Positions 7,967-16,290 of a DNA stretch of 64,000 bases are shown piece by piece. Position 1 is the stretch's first letter; each line of letters begins with the position of its first letter. The DNA is from Bacteroidia bacterium (GTDB lineage Bacteria; Bacteroidota; Bacteroidia; Bacteroidales; CAJPTX01): contig CAJPTC010000001.1 in NCBI GenBank assembly GCA_905373475.1, positions 124,001 through 188,000 on the forward strand. The letters are read 5' to 3'. The notes beneath the pieces were generated by a model that did not search any database, was not told the DNA's origin, and saw nothing but the letters and a program-made list of their open reading frames with translations. The translations under genes and the position numbers were made by a program.

Positions 7967-10900
7967 ATGAGAATGAAAAAGAGGATATTAGGTTTGTTAT
8001 GTCTCGGCGTATTGATGTTGGTCGCAAACATCAGTTGGGCATACGATCAAAATGCTTTTGTGACGACGTGGAAGTCGCCCAAAGCTACCGAGCTACAATT
8101 CCCATTGAAGGGGAAGAATGTTGAAATTAAGTGGTATAAGGAGGGGCAGGAGGCAAGTGCTACGACTGTCCCAGCTACGAGTTATGAGATTGAAGAACCC
8201 TTCAGATTCCAAGTAGAAGCGGGTATGGTATACTACGTGGAGATTAAGGGAGGTCTGGAGGCTGTGCAGGTGCTTACCTCTTATGCCGAATTGCAAACCG
8301 TGGAACATTGGGGGAAGATAGAGTGGCGACGACTAAATAGTGCATTCAAGAACTGTAGCTCGTTGCTTGTGAAAGCCACAGACGTGCCGAATCTGAGCAA
8401 GTGTACTACCGTTTCTTCTATGTTTAATGGTTGTACTTCGCTTACGACCATCAATGCTGCGAGTTGGGATGTGAAAGACGTCTCTTATTTCGATGCCATG
8501 TTTTCGCGTTGTATCAATTTTGATGACGACGTAACGAACTGGAATATGCTGCGTGCGCGTACAATAACCTCGATGTTTGAAAACTGCATCAAGTTCAATC
8601 GTGATCTAGAGAAATGGAAATTGCCAGAGATTACGAACTATAGCTATATGTTCAAAGGGTGTACGAATTTTGAAGGAAAAGGAGTAGATAAATGGGACAT
8701 GAGCAAAGCAGAGAATCTGCGCTATATGTTCAATGGTTGTACCAATTTCAAAGCTGATCTGAAAGACTGGAAGGTAGGTAATGTTACAGTTTTACATGGT
8801 ACGTTTGGGGGATGTATCTACTTTAATTGCGATATCAGTAAGTGGGATGTAAGCAACGTAACCATCTTTGAAAGTCTGTTTAGCGGTTGTACTAGCTTCA
8901 AAGCTGATCTGAAAGACTGGTTGAAAAACCCGAACAATAAGGCAGAGAACCTACAGTACATGTTCAATGGTTGCCAATTTTTCAACTCCAATTTGAATGA
9001 ATGGAAAGTGGGCAACGTTACCACGATGAAAAATCTATTCTCGGGTTGTACAGCTTACAACAATCCGCTCAACAGCTGGGATGTTAGCAAAGTGGACAGT
9101 ATGTCCTATATGTTTGATGGTTGTGGTATTTTCAATCAAGACCTTTCGAGCTGGAACGTAAGCAACGTTGGTTCCATGCGAGCAATGTTCAGAAACTGTA
9201 ATGCTTTTGTGCAGGACCTCAGTGCCTGGAAAGATAAAGTTTCCAATGTAAAAGACTTTAACAGCATGTTCTCGGGGTGTGTTGATTTCAATTGCGATCT
9301 GAGCGAGTGGAATGTTAGCAACTGCACAAACTTCAACTATATGTTTCAACGTTGCTCCAAATTTGACCAAGACCTGAGCAAGTGGAAGATGGAGAATGCC
9401 GTTACTGCTTACTATATGTTCTATGCGTGTAAAAAGTTTAACAATGGTGGTAAGGATGGTTTAGGCGACTGGGTGCTGACCAATTTGGTAGAGGCTAGTG
9501 GAATGTTTGCCGAGTGTGACGAATTTAATGTGGACCTCTCTAATTGGAGAACACCAGCGTTGCAAAATATGAATTCTATCTTCTATAACTGTAAAAAGCT
9601 TGCTAAAGGAGATTTGAGGGACTGGGCGGTAGATAACGTGGTCGATATGGGGAGTGCGTTCTTAAATTGTGAAAACTTCACGAGCGATCTGAGCAAGTGG
9701 AAGGTAGGGAATTGTCGCGATTTCAATCAGATGTTCTATAACAGTAAGCAGTTTAAGAGCGATCTGAGCAAGTGGGATGTCAGCAACGCTGAAAATATGG
9801 CGAGTATGTTTAATGGTGCCACAGTCTTTGAGTCTGATCTGAGCCAGTGGAATGTGTCGAATGTTACGAATATGTATCGTATGTTCAAAGAGGCTCGCGC
9901 TTTTAATGCTGACATTTCGGGTTGGGATGTAAGTAAGGTGCAAAACATGTCCGAGATCTTCTACAATGCCAAAAAGTTCGATTGCGATCTTGGGAAGTGG
10001 AAGTTGAAGAGTTTGTCGCTACCTCCTGAAATATCACTGCAAGGCTGCGGCATGGGGGTCGCTACCTACAGCCGAACACTGTTGGGCTGGGCTGCAAACA
10101 AAGATGAGCATGCCAACAACATTATTGTTAAGGAAACTGGGATAAAATACTATAAGACGACGGTAGAGAGTGCGCGTAATACGTTGAAGGACGATAAACA
10201 TTGGCAGTTTGAAGGTGCGAGCGATGCTACTAAGAGTCTTCAGCTTTCTACGAATCGTTTGAAGATTGATAAAGATAAGAGAGAGACAATAACGGTTACC
10301 ACCGAACCAACTGCCATACCTCCTGCGCAAATTACTTGGACAACCACGGACGAGAACATCGCTGTTTACGAGAATGGCGAGATTGTAGGCAAAGAAGTAG
10401 GTAAGTGTGTAATTCGCGCTCAGTCTGGTACTGATGCAGAGCGTGTTTATGACGAAGTCTATGTCGACGTTGTGATCTCGGTAAAAGGGATCGTTACTCT
10501 TAAAGAATCCTATGAGATCCCCGTAAATGAGACGTTCGATTTTGCCAAGGAGGTAACGATAAATCCTGCTAATGCCACCAACCAGAAGTTGGAGTGGTCT
10601 GTAGTATCTGGTGGTGAAACCATCATTGAGATAAATGCTACTGGTAAAGCATTGGCTAAAAGTGTAGGCGAGGCTAAAATTCGAGTAAAGGCATTAGATG
10701 GATCGGGGGTAGATAGGGAAATCCCTGTAAAAGTGATTGAAGTTAATGCTACCTCTATTGAGGTAGAGCCGCAAGAAATTGCACTTAAGGCGGGTTCTAG
10801 CGCTACTTTACGAGCAAAGTTTACCCCAAGCAATACAACAAATAAGAATGTTACTTGGACGATAGCCGATTCCGAATATGCAACAATAGACGAACATACA

Positions 10901-12877
10901 GGTGAGGTTACTGCATTAGAAGCAGGCGAGGGGAAAGTAACCACTATTACGGCTACGAGTGAAGATGGTGGTCATACCTCTAAGTGCCGCTTGCGCATTC
11001 TACCTAAAGAGATCATACTTCCTAAGACATTGAAACTTTCGCCTAACCAAATGACGATGAATGTACGTGATGAATTACCGATAACCGTCACGATATCGCC
11101 ATCTAATGCTCAGGAGCAAGACGTCAAGTGGTATGTATCTAACCCAGATATTGTGGAAGTCCGCGATGGTAAGATTATAGGAAAAAAGGCAGGTACTGCT
11201 ACAGTTCGTGCTACGGCGTATGCTAACCCAGAGGCGTTTGATGCTTGCCGTGTTATAGTGAAAAATGTACCTGTAACACAACTTCTTATTGAGCCCGATG
11301 AGTTTGAGATTTCACTTAATGCACCTTATAAAGTGGAATATAGTGTAGAACCCGAGAATGCGTCGGATAAGAGTGTGACTTGGGAATCTAGCCAACCAGA
11401 TGTTATTCAAGTAGATCCGCATACTGGCGATCTGATCGGTAAGGTGGTTACAGAAGACTGGGTGACAGTTATAGGAACTGCCAACGGAGGAAGCAATATT
11501 ACGAAAACGTGCAAGGTGAAAGTAATAGGCTTGAAGAAGGCACGACAAATCTTTATTCCTGTGAGTGTAACACTCAATCTCAGTGAGAAACAGACACTCG
11601 CGGTATCCTACGAGCCAGAGGACGCAACGGATCGCCAAGTGATTTGGGAAAGCAATGATGACGAGATAGTACAGGTGAGCGATAAGGGGGTACTCACTGC
11701 ACGTCAAGCAGGCGATGCTGAAATAACCGTCTCCTTGAAGAACGATCCGACTATCAAGTCGGTATGTAAAGTGAGAGTTCTGCCACGCGTAGCTACTACG
11801 GGAATTGCGCTGATTAAGTCCCTAAAGCTGGGGATTGGCGCTAACTATACGTTTGTTGCACAGGTGCTTCCTGAGAATGCAACAGACCAGCTGCTTGCTT
11901 GGAGAGTTGAGGAGGTGACGAACAATGCCATTGAATTTGATAATCTGACGCAAACCGTAACAGGGAAAGCGGCGGGTACGGCTAAACTAATAGTAAGCCT
12001 GCGTAATAAGCCATCAATAAAGGCTGAATGTGCGATTACGGTTGAGACTTTGGTTTCTGTAACTGGCGATCTCTCATTCGCTAAGAAAGAATACACTGTG
12101 GAAGAGGGTAAAACCATTCAAGTGCAGTTGCATTATACTCCAGAGACGGCGAATGATTTGCAGATAAATTATCGTTCGGACAAGGCAGAGTTAGTTACAA
12201 TACGTACTTCGACTGAGACGTTCGGATACGCTGAAATAAAGGGTCTGAAGGCTACAACAGAGCCTGTGATGGTATATGGTGAGTTGGCAAGTGACCCCAC
12301 GAAGAAATTCTCAGCTAAAATAACGGTGACCAGTTCGACACAGCCGAGTGTACCAGATCCTAAGAAACCACTTACAGGTTTTGAAGTTCTTACCCCATCG
12401 TTAACGGTTGTAGTGGGTAATACAGCATACGTGCGCCTGAAGGCGGAACCTGCTGATGCCGATCTGAGTACGCTAGAATGGACAGTTGAAGATGCGACCA
12501 TCTGCACTGTTGAAGCAGGCATAATAACTGCTAAGCAAAAGGGTGAAACCAAAGTAATGGTGAAAGAGCCAACCTTGGGTAAAGAATATACTGTAACGGT
12601 AACTGTAGTAGAAGTTTCGAGTGATGTAGCAGATCTTCTATTTGCCGATGTGAAAGTATATCCGAATCCGTTTGGCGATCGACTCCGCATTACGAGTGGT
12701 GAACTCCGCGATGCTACGTATGCATTGTATAATGCGCAAGGAGTGATGGTTCGTACGGGAGTGCTAGAAAGCAGTCAAACCATAATCAGCACAAGCGATC
12801 TGCCAGAGGGCATGTATCTTTTGCGTTTAACGGCAGAAAACGGTGTAACGAAAGTCTATCGTGTTGTGAAACGCTAG
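7967..12877 (+). CDS. Giant T9SS surface protein: DUF285 repeats, Ig-like domains, sorting domain
   Basis: A 1636-residue secreted protein. After a signal peptide (MRMKKRILGLLCLGVLML..., cut near WAYDQ) and a short beta region, residues about 123-710 hold about 21 copies of a 25-residue repeat of the form MFxGCxxFNxDLSxWxVSNVxxM. This is the DUF285/BspA-like repeat, which often includes a conserved cysteine. Residues about 755-1535 are successive bacterial Ig-like (Big_2-type) domains with recurring KLSPNQMTM..., WTTTDENIA and GxA-x-I/V patterns. The last 75 residues (VYPNPFGDRLRI... to YRVVKR) are a type A T9SS C-terminal sorting domain, so the protein is probably exported through T9SS and fixed to the cell surface. 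Role: adhesin or binding protein by family; ligand unknown. Followed by a strong terminator. Confidence 0.92.
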   Translation: MRMKKRILGLLCLGVLMLVANISWAYDQNAFVTTWKSPKATELQFPLKGKNVEIKWYKEGQEASATTVPATSYEIEEPFRFQVEAGMVYYVEIKGGLEAVQVLTSYAELQTVEHWGKIEWRRLNSAFKNCSSLLVKATDVPNLSKCTTVSSMFNGCTSLTTINAASWDVKDVSYFDAMFSRCINFDDDVTNWNMLRARTITSMFENCIKFNRDLEKWKLPEITNYSYMFKGCTNFEGKGVDKWDMSKAENLRYMFNGCTNFKADLKDWKVGNVTVLHGTFGGCIYFNCDISKWDVSNVTIFESLFSGCTSFKADLKDWLKNPNNKAENLQYMFNGCQFFNSNLNEWKVGNVTTMKNLFSGCTAYNNPLNSWDVSKVDSMSYMFDGCGIFNQDLSSWNVSNVGSMRAMFRNCNAFVQDLSAWKDKVSNVKDFNSMFSGCVDFNCDLSEWNVSNCTNFNYMFQRCSKFDQDLSKWKMENAVTAYYMFYACKKFNNGGKDGLGDWVLTNLVEASGMFAECDEFNVDLSNWRTPALQNMNSIFYNCKKLAKGDLRDWAVDNVVDMGSAFLNCENFTSDLSKWKVGNCRDFNQMFYNSKQFKSDLSKWDVSNAENMASMFNGATVFESDLSQWNVSNVTNMYRMFKEARAFNADISGWDVSKVQNMSEIFYNAKKFDCDLGKWKLKSLSLPPEISLQGCGMGVATYSRTLLGWAANKDEHANNIIVKETGIKYYKTTVESARNTLKDDKHWQFEGASDATKSLQLSTNRLKIDKDKRETITVTTEPTAIPPAQITWTTTDENIAVYENGEIVGKEVGKCVIRAQSGTDAERVYDEVYVDVVISVKGIVTLKESYEIPVNETFDFAKEVTINPANATNQKLEWSVVSGGETIIEINATGKALAKSVGEAKIRVKALDGSGVDREIPVKVIEVNATSIEVEPQEIALKAGSSATLRAKFTPSNTTNKNVTWTIADSEYATIDEHTGEVTALEAGEGKVTTITATSEDGGHTSKCRLRILPKEIILPKTLKLSPNQMTMNVRDELPITVTISPSNAQEQDVKWYVSNPDIVEVRDGKIIGKKAGTATVRATAYANPEAFDACRVIVKNVPVTQLLIEPDEFEISLNAPYKVEYSVEPENASDKSVTWESSQPDVIQVDPHTGDLIGKVVTEDWVTVIGTANGGSNITKTCKVKVIGLKKARQIFIPVSVTLNLSEKQTLAVSYEPEDATDRQVIWESNDDEIVQVSDKGVLTARQAGDAEITVSLKNDPTIKSVCKVRVLPRVATTGIALIKSLKLGIGANYTFVAQVLPENATDQLLAWRVEEVTNNAIEFDNLTQTVTGKAAGTAKLIVSLRNKPSIKAECAITVETLVSVTGDLSFAKKEYTVEEGKTIQVQLHYTPETANDLQINYRSDKAELVTIRTSTETFGYAEIKGLKATTEPVMVYGELASDPTKKFSAKITVTSSTQPSVPDPKKPLTGFEVLTPSLTVVVGNTAYVRLKAEPADADLSTLEWTVEDATICTVEAGIITAKQKGETKVMVKEPTLGKEYTVTVTVVEVSSDVADLLFADVKVYPNPFGDRLRITSGELRDATYALYNAQGVMVRTGVLESSQTIISTSDLPEGMYLLRLTAENGVTKVYRVVKR
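8336..10010 (+). repeat. Coding tandem repeats (DUF285 array)
   Basis: About 21 units of roughly 75 bp within the surface-protein gene. Most have diverged, but a 24-bp stretch starting TTCAAAGCTGATC is identical at 8747-8770 and 8897-8920, exactly two units apart. This points to recent duplication or gene conversion inside the array. Confidence 0.85.
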
Positions 12878-12906
12878 TGCGGTGTTTATACGGATGACTA
12901 AAGAAG

Positions 12907-12936
12907 GGCGCTGCCAAAATGGTAGCGCCTTTTTTG
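12907..12936 (+). terminator. Rho-independent terminator of the surface-protein gene
   Basis: GGCGCTGCC and GGTAGCGCC form a 9-bp stem (one G-T pair) around the loop AAAAT, followed directly by seven T. It lies 30 bp after the stop at 12877. The rest of 12937-13170 shows no gene. Confidence 0.9.
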
Positions 12937-13170
12937 TAGTGTACTTTGTCGGCGACGCAATTGCTTTGTCTACTTTTGGGTCTATGCTTAATATTCGGAC
13001 AATAATTTTCAATTGCATACAGACGCATTACGAAATGTGCGATTCTTGCAACTTTACAAAATAGTAACTTAGTCAATGAACTATGCGTTTACACGTATGA
13101 ATAGCGTCATTACGCCAGAGTTGTGTTTCTCGAAAGAGTTTTTCGTATCTCCTATTACAGAAATTACCTA

Positions 13171-13201
13171 GTTGAGTGTATAAAATAAAGCGTTACTTTT
13201 G
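13171..13201 (+). promoter_or_regulatory. Promoter of the lipoprotein / barrel pair
   Basis: GTTG at 13171-13174, a 19-bp spacer, then TACTTTTG at 13194-13201. The -7 box matches TAnnTTTG exactly and the -33 box differs by one base from TTTG. Transcription would start near 13208, giving a leader of under 30 bases before the ATG at 13235. Confidence 0.65.
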
Positions 13202-13234
13202 CATGGTTGAACATCAATAAATTTGATTACAGAG

Positions 13235-13723
13235 ATGAAGAAAGTATTGTATGGTGTTATGACGTTGGCTATTGCAGCTAGCGCGCTATCGTTGAACTCT
13301 TGCGATGATAAGATCGTAAGCTCGGAAGACAAGATCGATACGAGCAAGACAGCTAAGCTCATTATCAACACTGGGGTTGTTCTCAAGTCGGGTGATGACG
13401 CTGTACCTATGAGCGGGCAAGCAACCCTGCTTCTTGTTGCTCCAAACAACAAACTGGAAGGTAGTGGAAGCGGTAATTATATTCAGAAAGAAACATTGAG
13501 CGGCGCTCAGATAACTGTGGACGTACCTGTACAAGGCGAAGGGACTCCTTATAGTTTAGTAATGCCTCAGTTCGTGACACAATACAATGATGGTGCGAAT
13601 ACAGTGGATTACTCTTTCAAGGGGGCTGAAGAAACAAATGCGGATCTCTCGAGCTTGAAGCCAGGCGATGTAAAGGTTTTGAAGATTAAGTACACCGCCG
13701 ACAAGGAAGTAAAGGTGAAGTAG
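13235..13723 (+). CDS. Small lipoprotein of unknown function
   Basis: A 162-residue protein starting MKKVLYGVMTLAIAASALSL and reaching a lipobox at NSC, so cysteine 23 would be lipidated. The next residues (DDKIVSSEDK) are acidic, as in Bacteroidota lipoproteins sent to the outer-membrane surface. The mature part has beta-rich, Ig-like or fimbrillin-like character, with VLKSGDDAVPMSGQATLLLV near the start. A TTG at 13223 in the same frame is less likely than this ATG, which begins a standard signal sequence. The barrel gene follows after 47 bases with no terminator, so both are probably one transcript and may work together at the outer membrane. Family not recognised. Confidence 0.75.
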   Translation: MKKVLYGVMTLAIAASALSLNSCDDKIVSSEDKIDTSKTAKLIINTGVVLKSGDDAVPMSGQATLLLVAPNNKLEGSGSGNYIQKETLSGAQITVDVPVQGEGTPYSLVMPQFVTQYNDGANTVDYSFKGAEETNADLSSLKPGDVKVLKIKYTADKEVKVK

Positions 13724-13770
13724 TTTGACGTCTCATCAACACATTTTGGAACAATAAAAGGCAATAGGTA

Positions 13771-14667
13771 ATGAAACGTATAGCATTACTCTTGTCTGCT
13801 TGCGCATTTGCCGTTAGTGCGGCTGTGGCTCAGGATGGGACAAGAACATTAGAATATCCTTCTGCTGGCTCGTTTGCCGTAGGTATTGAAGCAAGTCCTA
13901 TTCTGGACTTTGTGGGCAATATGTTCAACGGCAACACCGACAACGCTTCTGCAAGCCGTTGGGATAAAAGCGATTATACGATCCATGGTCGTTATTTCTT
14001 GACAGACAACTCTGCAGTTCGTCTGCATTTGCGCTTCAATCCAAGCGACAACAAGACTGTAACTACAAAGTTTATACAGGATGATGCAGCAAAAACCTTG
14101 AATCCTCTTTCAAATGACAAAGTAGAGGATAAGAAGGTAGAATGGAAGAACGATTGGCGTGTAGCAGCTGGTTACCAGATGTTCCGTGGCAATGGTCCGT
14201 TGCGTGGCTTCTTCGGTGGCGATGTTTTTTATCGTTATGAGAGGTCACTAACCAACTACTACTATGGTAACAAGATGAATAGTTTCAATTCATCTCCTAC
14301 GACATGGGACTATACTGCGGGTGCTGCAAATCCTGCTGCTGAGCGTACATTGAATAACTATGGTGGCGGTAAGCATTCTTTGGGGCTTATTGGTTTCACG
14401 GGGGCTGAATACTATTTCATCTCTAACGCTTGTGTAGGTTTTGAAGTAGGTCTTATCCTACAAGGTTCGATTACAACGCGTGGTAAGAGTATCTCCGAAA
14501 AAATGTTAGGGGCTGATCGTATCACTATTGAAAACGAAACTGCTCCTGACAGCAATTTCTTCCACTTTGGTACGAACGCTGGTAAGAAGGACTTGGGTGG
14601 TTCTACTGGTAAGGCAGGTCTTGCTGGTACTGGTTTCGGGAACTTCTACATCATGTTCCACTTCTAG
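13771..14667 (+). CDS. Outer-membrane beta-barrel protein
   Basis: 298 residues with a signal peptide (MKRIALLLSACAFAVSAAVA, then QDG). The mature chain alternates hydrophobic and polar residues in strands such as RAVAGYQ-like DWRVAAGYQMF, RGFFGGDVFYRYE, HSLGLIGFTGAEYYFI and CVGFEVGLILQG, and ends in the aromatic signature NFYIMFHF expected for substrates of the Bam complex. It resembles small 8- to 12-strand Bacteroidota porin-like barrels; the exact family is not clear. Second gene after the lipoprotein at 13235 and closed by a good terminator. Confidence 0.8.
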   Translation: MKRIALLLSACAFAVSAAVAQDGTRTLEYPSAGSFAVGIEASPILDFVGNMFNGNTDNASASRWDKSDYTIHGRYFLTDNSAVRLHLRFNPSDNKTVTTKFIQDDAAKTLNPLSNDKVEDKKVEWKNDWRVAAGYQMFRGNGPLRGFFGGDVFYRYERSLTNYYYGNKMNSFNSSPTTWDYTAGAANPAAERTLNNYGGGKHSLGLIGFTGAEYYFISNACVGFEVGLILQGSITTRGKSISEKMLGADRITIENETAPDSNFFHFGTNAGKKDLGGSTGKAGLAGTGFGNFYIMFHF

Positions 14668-14697
14668 ACCGAGGGTCAGAGAAACTGTAAATAAGAC

Positions 14698-14734
14698 AAA
14701 CTCCTCTTGCTTACGAGCGGGAGGAGTTTTTTTT
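14698..14734 (+). terminator. Rho-independent terminator after the barrel gene
   Basis: AAACTCCTC (14698-14706) pairs perfectly with GAGGAGTTT (14721-14729), and the stem runs into a tract of eight T. It lies 30 bp after the stop codon. Confidence 0.9.
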
Positions 14735-14759
14735 ACCCTAAGCAATAAGATTATAGAAT

Positions 14760-15332
14760 ATGAACGATGTGCAAAGTGTAGCCAGCGCAGCCGTTGCTAT
14801 TATGCAAAAAGGAGGAGCAATTCTTTACCCCACCGATACGGTTTGGGGGCTGGGGTGCGATGCACGAAATGCTGCTGCAATAGAGAAACTCTATGAAATA
14901 AAAGAGCGCCCGCATACTATGAGTATGCTTGTGCTTGTAGAGTGCTACGAGCGTCTGGAAGCGCTTGTCGGGGCGTTGCCCACTTTTGTATTATCAGAAT
15001 TGGAAAGAACAGCACGTCCCACCACGATAATTTATCCCGAGGTGGCGGGGCTAGCAGGTAATTTGTTAGCACCTGACGGAAGTCTCGGAATTCGTTTGGT
15101 AAAGCATCCACTTTGCAGTGCGATGATAAAGGCGCTAGATGCGCCCATTGTTTCAACATCGGCCAATATATCGGGGCAACCCACTGCAACGAATTTTGCA
15201 GCGATAGATGCCGCCATCAAGGTGCGTGTAGATTGGATAGCGCCCGAGATTTATGATATCACGCGTGGTGCACAGCAAAGCTCGCGTATTCTAAAAATAG
15301 AAGGCAATAGCTTTATAACACTGCGCGACTGA
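14760..15332 (+). CDS. tsaC: Threonylcarbamoyl-AMP synthase (Sua5/YrdC/YciO family)
   Basis: 190 residues with the family signature GGAILYPTDTVWGLGCDA near the N-terminus, the IYEIKERP-like segment LYEIKERPHTMSMLVLV, then SLGIRLVKHP and APIVSTSANISGQPTATNF. The enzyme makes threonylcarbamoyl-AMP from threonine, bicarbonate and ATP for the t6A base next to ANN anticodons. The length is that of the short TsaC/YrdC form, without the Sua5 C-terminal domain. YrdC/YciO paralogues exist, so a YciO-type function cannot be excluded. It begins 25 bases after the preceding terminator and is probably transcribed alone. Confidence 0.9.
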   Translation: MNDVQSVASAAVAIMQKGGAILYPTDTVWGLGCDARNAAAIEKLYEIKERPHTMSMLVLVECYERLEALVGALPTFVLSELERTARPTTIIYPEVAGLAGNLLAPDGSLGIRLVKHPLCSAMIKALDAPIVSTSANISGQPTATNFAAIDAAIKVRVDWIAPEIYDITRGAQQSSRILKIEGNSFITLRD

Positions 15333-15536
15333 GTTGCGTTAGGTAAGAGCAGATGCCCCTGCAGAGGCGACCTAAATAAACTCCAACCGTTCTGCTATTT
15401 GCTTTCTTTGGTTGTAGAGATGCAAAGTTACTCCTGCGTGTGTAGGTACGCCGATGCGCAATTTCCCCGCGCATAATAAATCCGCAGCGATCTGTCTTGA
15501 AAAATTCTGTGTACAAAAACTATAGGTGCTATAACG

Positions 15537-15583
15537 TGAACTGCACCCAAAAGTTGAACAAAAAACTTTTGGGATGCAGTTCA
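15537..15583. repeat. 47-bp hairpin repeat, copy 1 (IS-end-like)
   Basis: The left arm 15537-15555 (TGAACTGCACCCAAAAGTT) and right arm 15564-15583 are inverted copies differing by a single extra A, with an 8-base loop. ATAACG and CGTTAT extend the pairing outward. A second copy is at 38169-38215. The sequence resembles the terminal repeats of IS3-group elements from memory, but no transposase gene is nearby. It lies between convergent tsaC and the lipoprotein gene, and the rest of 15333-15639 holds nothing else that I recognise. Confidence 0.75.
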
Positions 15584-15639
15584 AAGGCGCTGTCCGTTAT
15601 CGTATAATCTCTCCTAGAGCTAGTTTGATGATTTTTTGA

Positions 15640-16278
15640 CTATTCACCTGTAAGTTTTATGACCAGTGGTGTCGCATCCTTTATCGTTAGTTCGAGTGTG
15701 AGGTTGCGTTTATCTTCCATTTTTGGGAATACTGCGATGTACCAATCAATCCATTTAACATCTTCAGGTGTAAGCTCTGATATTTTCTTCGAAATTTCCA
15801 TTGGTTGTTTCTGATAGTTGCTTTTTACAACGATAGAGAAATCTGTATAACAAATACTGAAGCGATCTGATACATCTACCTTTTTCCCTTCTTTGGTCTG
15901 ATATGCGTTTACTGCAAGCACGTTGTATGGCTTGTAAAGTCCTGGCATAACAAAGGCGAAGGTATACTTCCCGTATTCTCCAAATTGCTCTGCAATTCGG
16001 TAAAACTCAGCTCCCGTTTCTTCGGATATGTATTTATCTCTATCTCCGTTCAAGTATACTCCCATCACATCGAGTTCTCCATCACGGTCGTATTCCACCT
16101 TATAGGAGGTTGGTACGTAATACCTTTCAATTAGATACCGTAGGTAAAAGACGCCCGTTTCTGGAAGTTCGTTAGGATGCTTTGGTCTTTTGGGTTCCGT
16201 CTCTACTCGAGGCTTCGAACAAGCGATCGCAGAAAATGCGAACAGGATTATCAGTAAATAGTAAGCCGTTGTTTTCAT
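15640..16278 (-). CDS. Lipoprotein next to C10 protease; possible inhibitor or partner
   Basis: 212 residues with a lipoprotein signal MKTTAYYLLIILFAFSAIAC (cysteine 20), followed by a proline- and lysine-rich linker (SKPRVETEPKRPKHPNELPE). The mature domain is rich in beta-strand patterns (FYLRYLIERYYV, YTFAFVMPGLY, LTLELTIKDATPLVIKL) and I do not recognise the family. It starts 12 bases after the stop of the C10 protease gene, so the two are almost certainly co-transcribed. C10 proteases are often encoded beside a small inhibitor (Spi in Streptococcus, Bfi proteins in Bacteroides fragilis), which makes an inhibitor or anchoring partner an attractive but unproven idea. Confidence 0.75.
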   Translation of the reverse strand: MKTTAYYLLIILFAFSAIACSKPRVETEPKRPKHPNELPETGVFYLRYLIERYYVPTSYKVEYDRDGELDVMGVYLNGDRDKYISEETGAEFYRIAEQFGEYGKYTFAFVMPGLYKPYNVLAVNAYQTKEGKKVDVSDRFSICYTDFSIVVKSNYQKQPMEISKKISELTPEDVKWIDWYIAVFPKMEDKRNLTLELTIKDATPLVIKLTGE

Positions 16279-16290
16279 CGTCGTATGGTG

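Noticed and set aside
8336..10010. CRISPR-like array
   Set aside because: The periodic sequence is in frame with a continuous protein and units diverge; there are no identical repeats with unique spacers, and no cas genes.
11312..11707. 131-codon antisense frame within the surface-protein gene
   Set aside because: It is a shadow of the coding strand; the peptide has no domain and no start signal.
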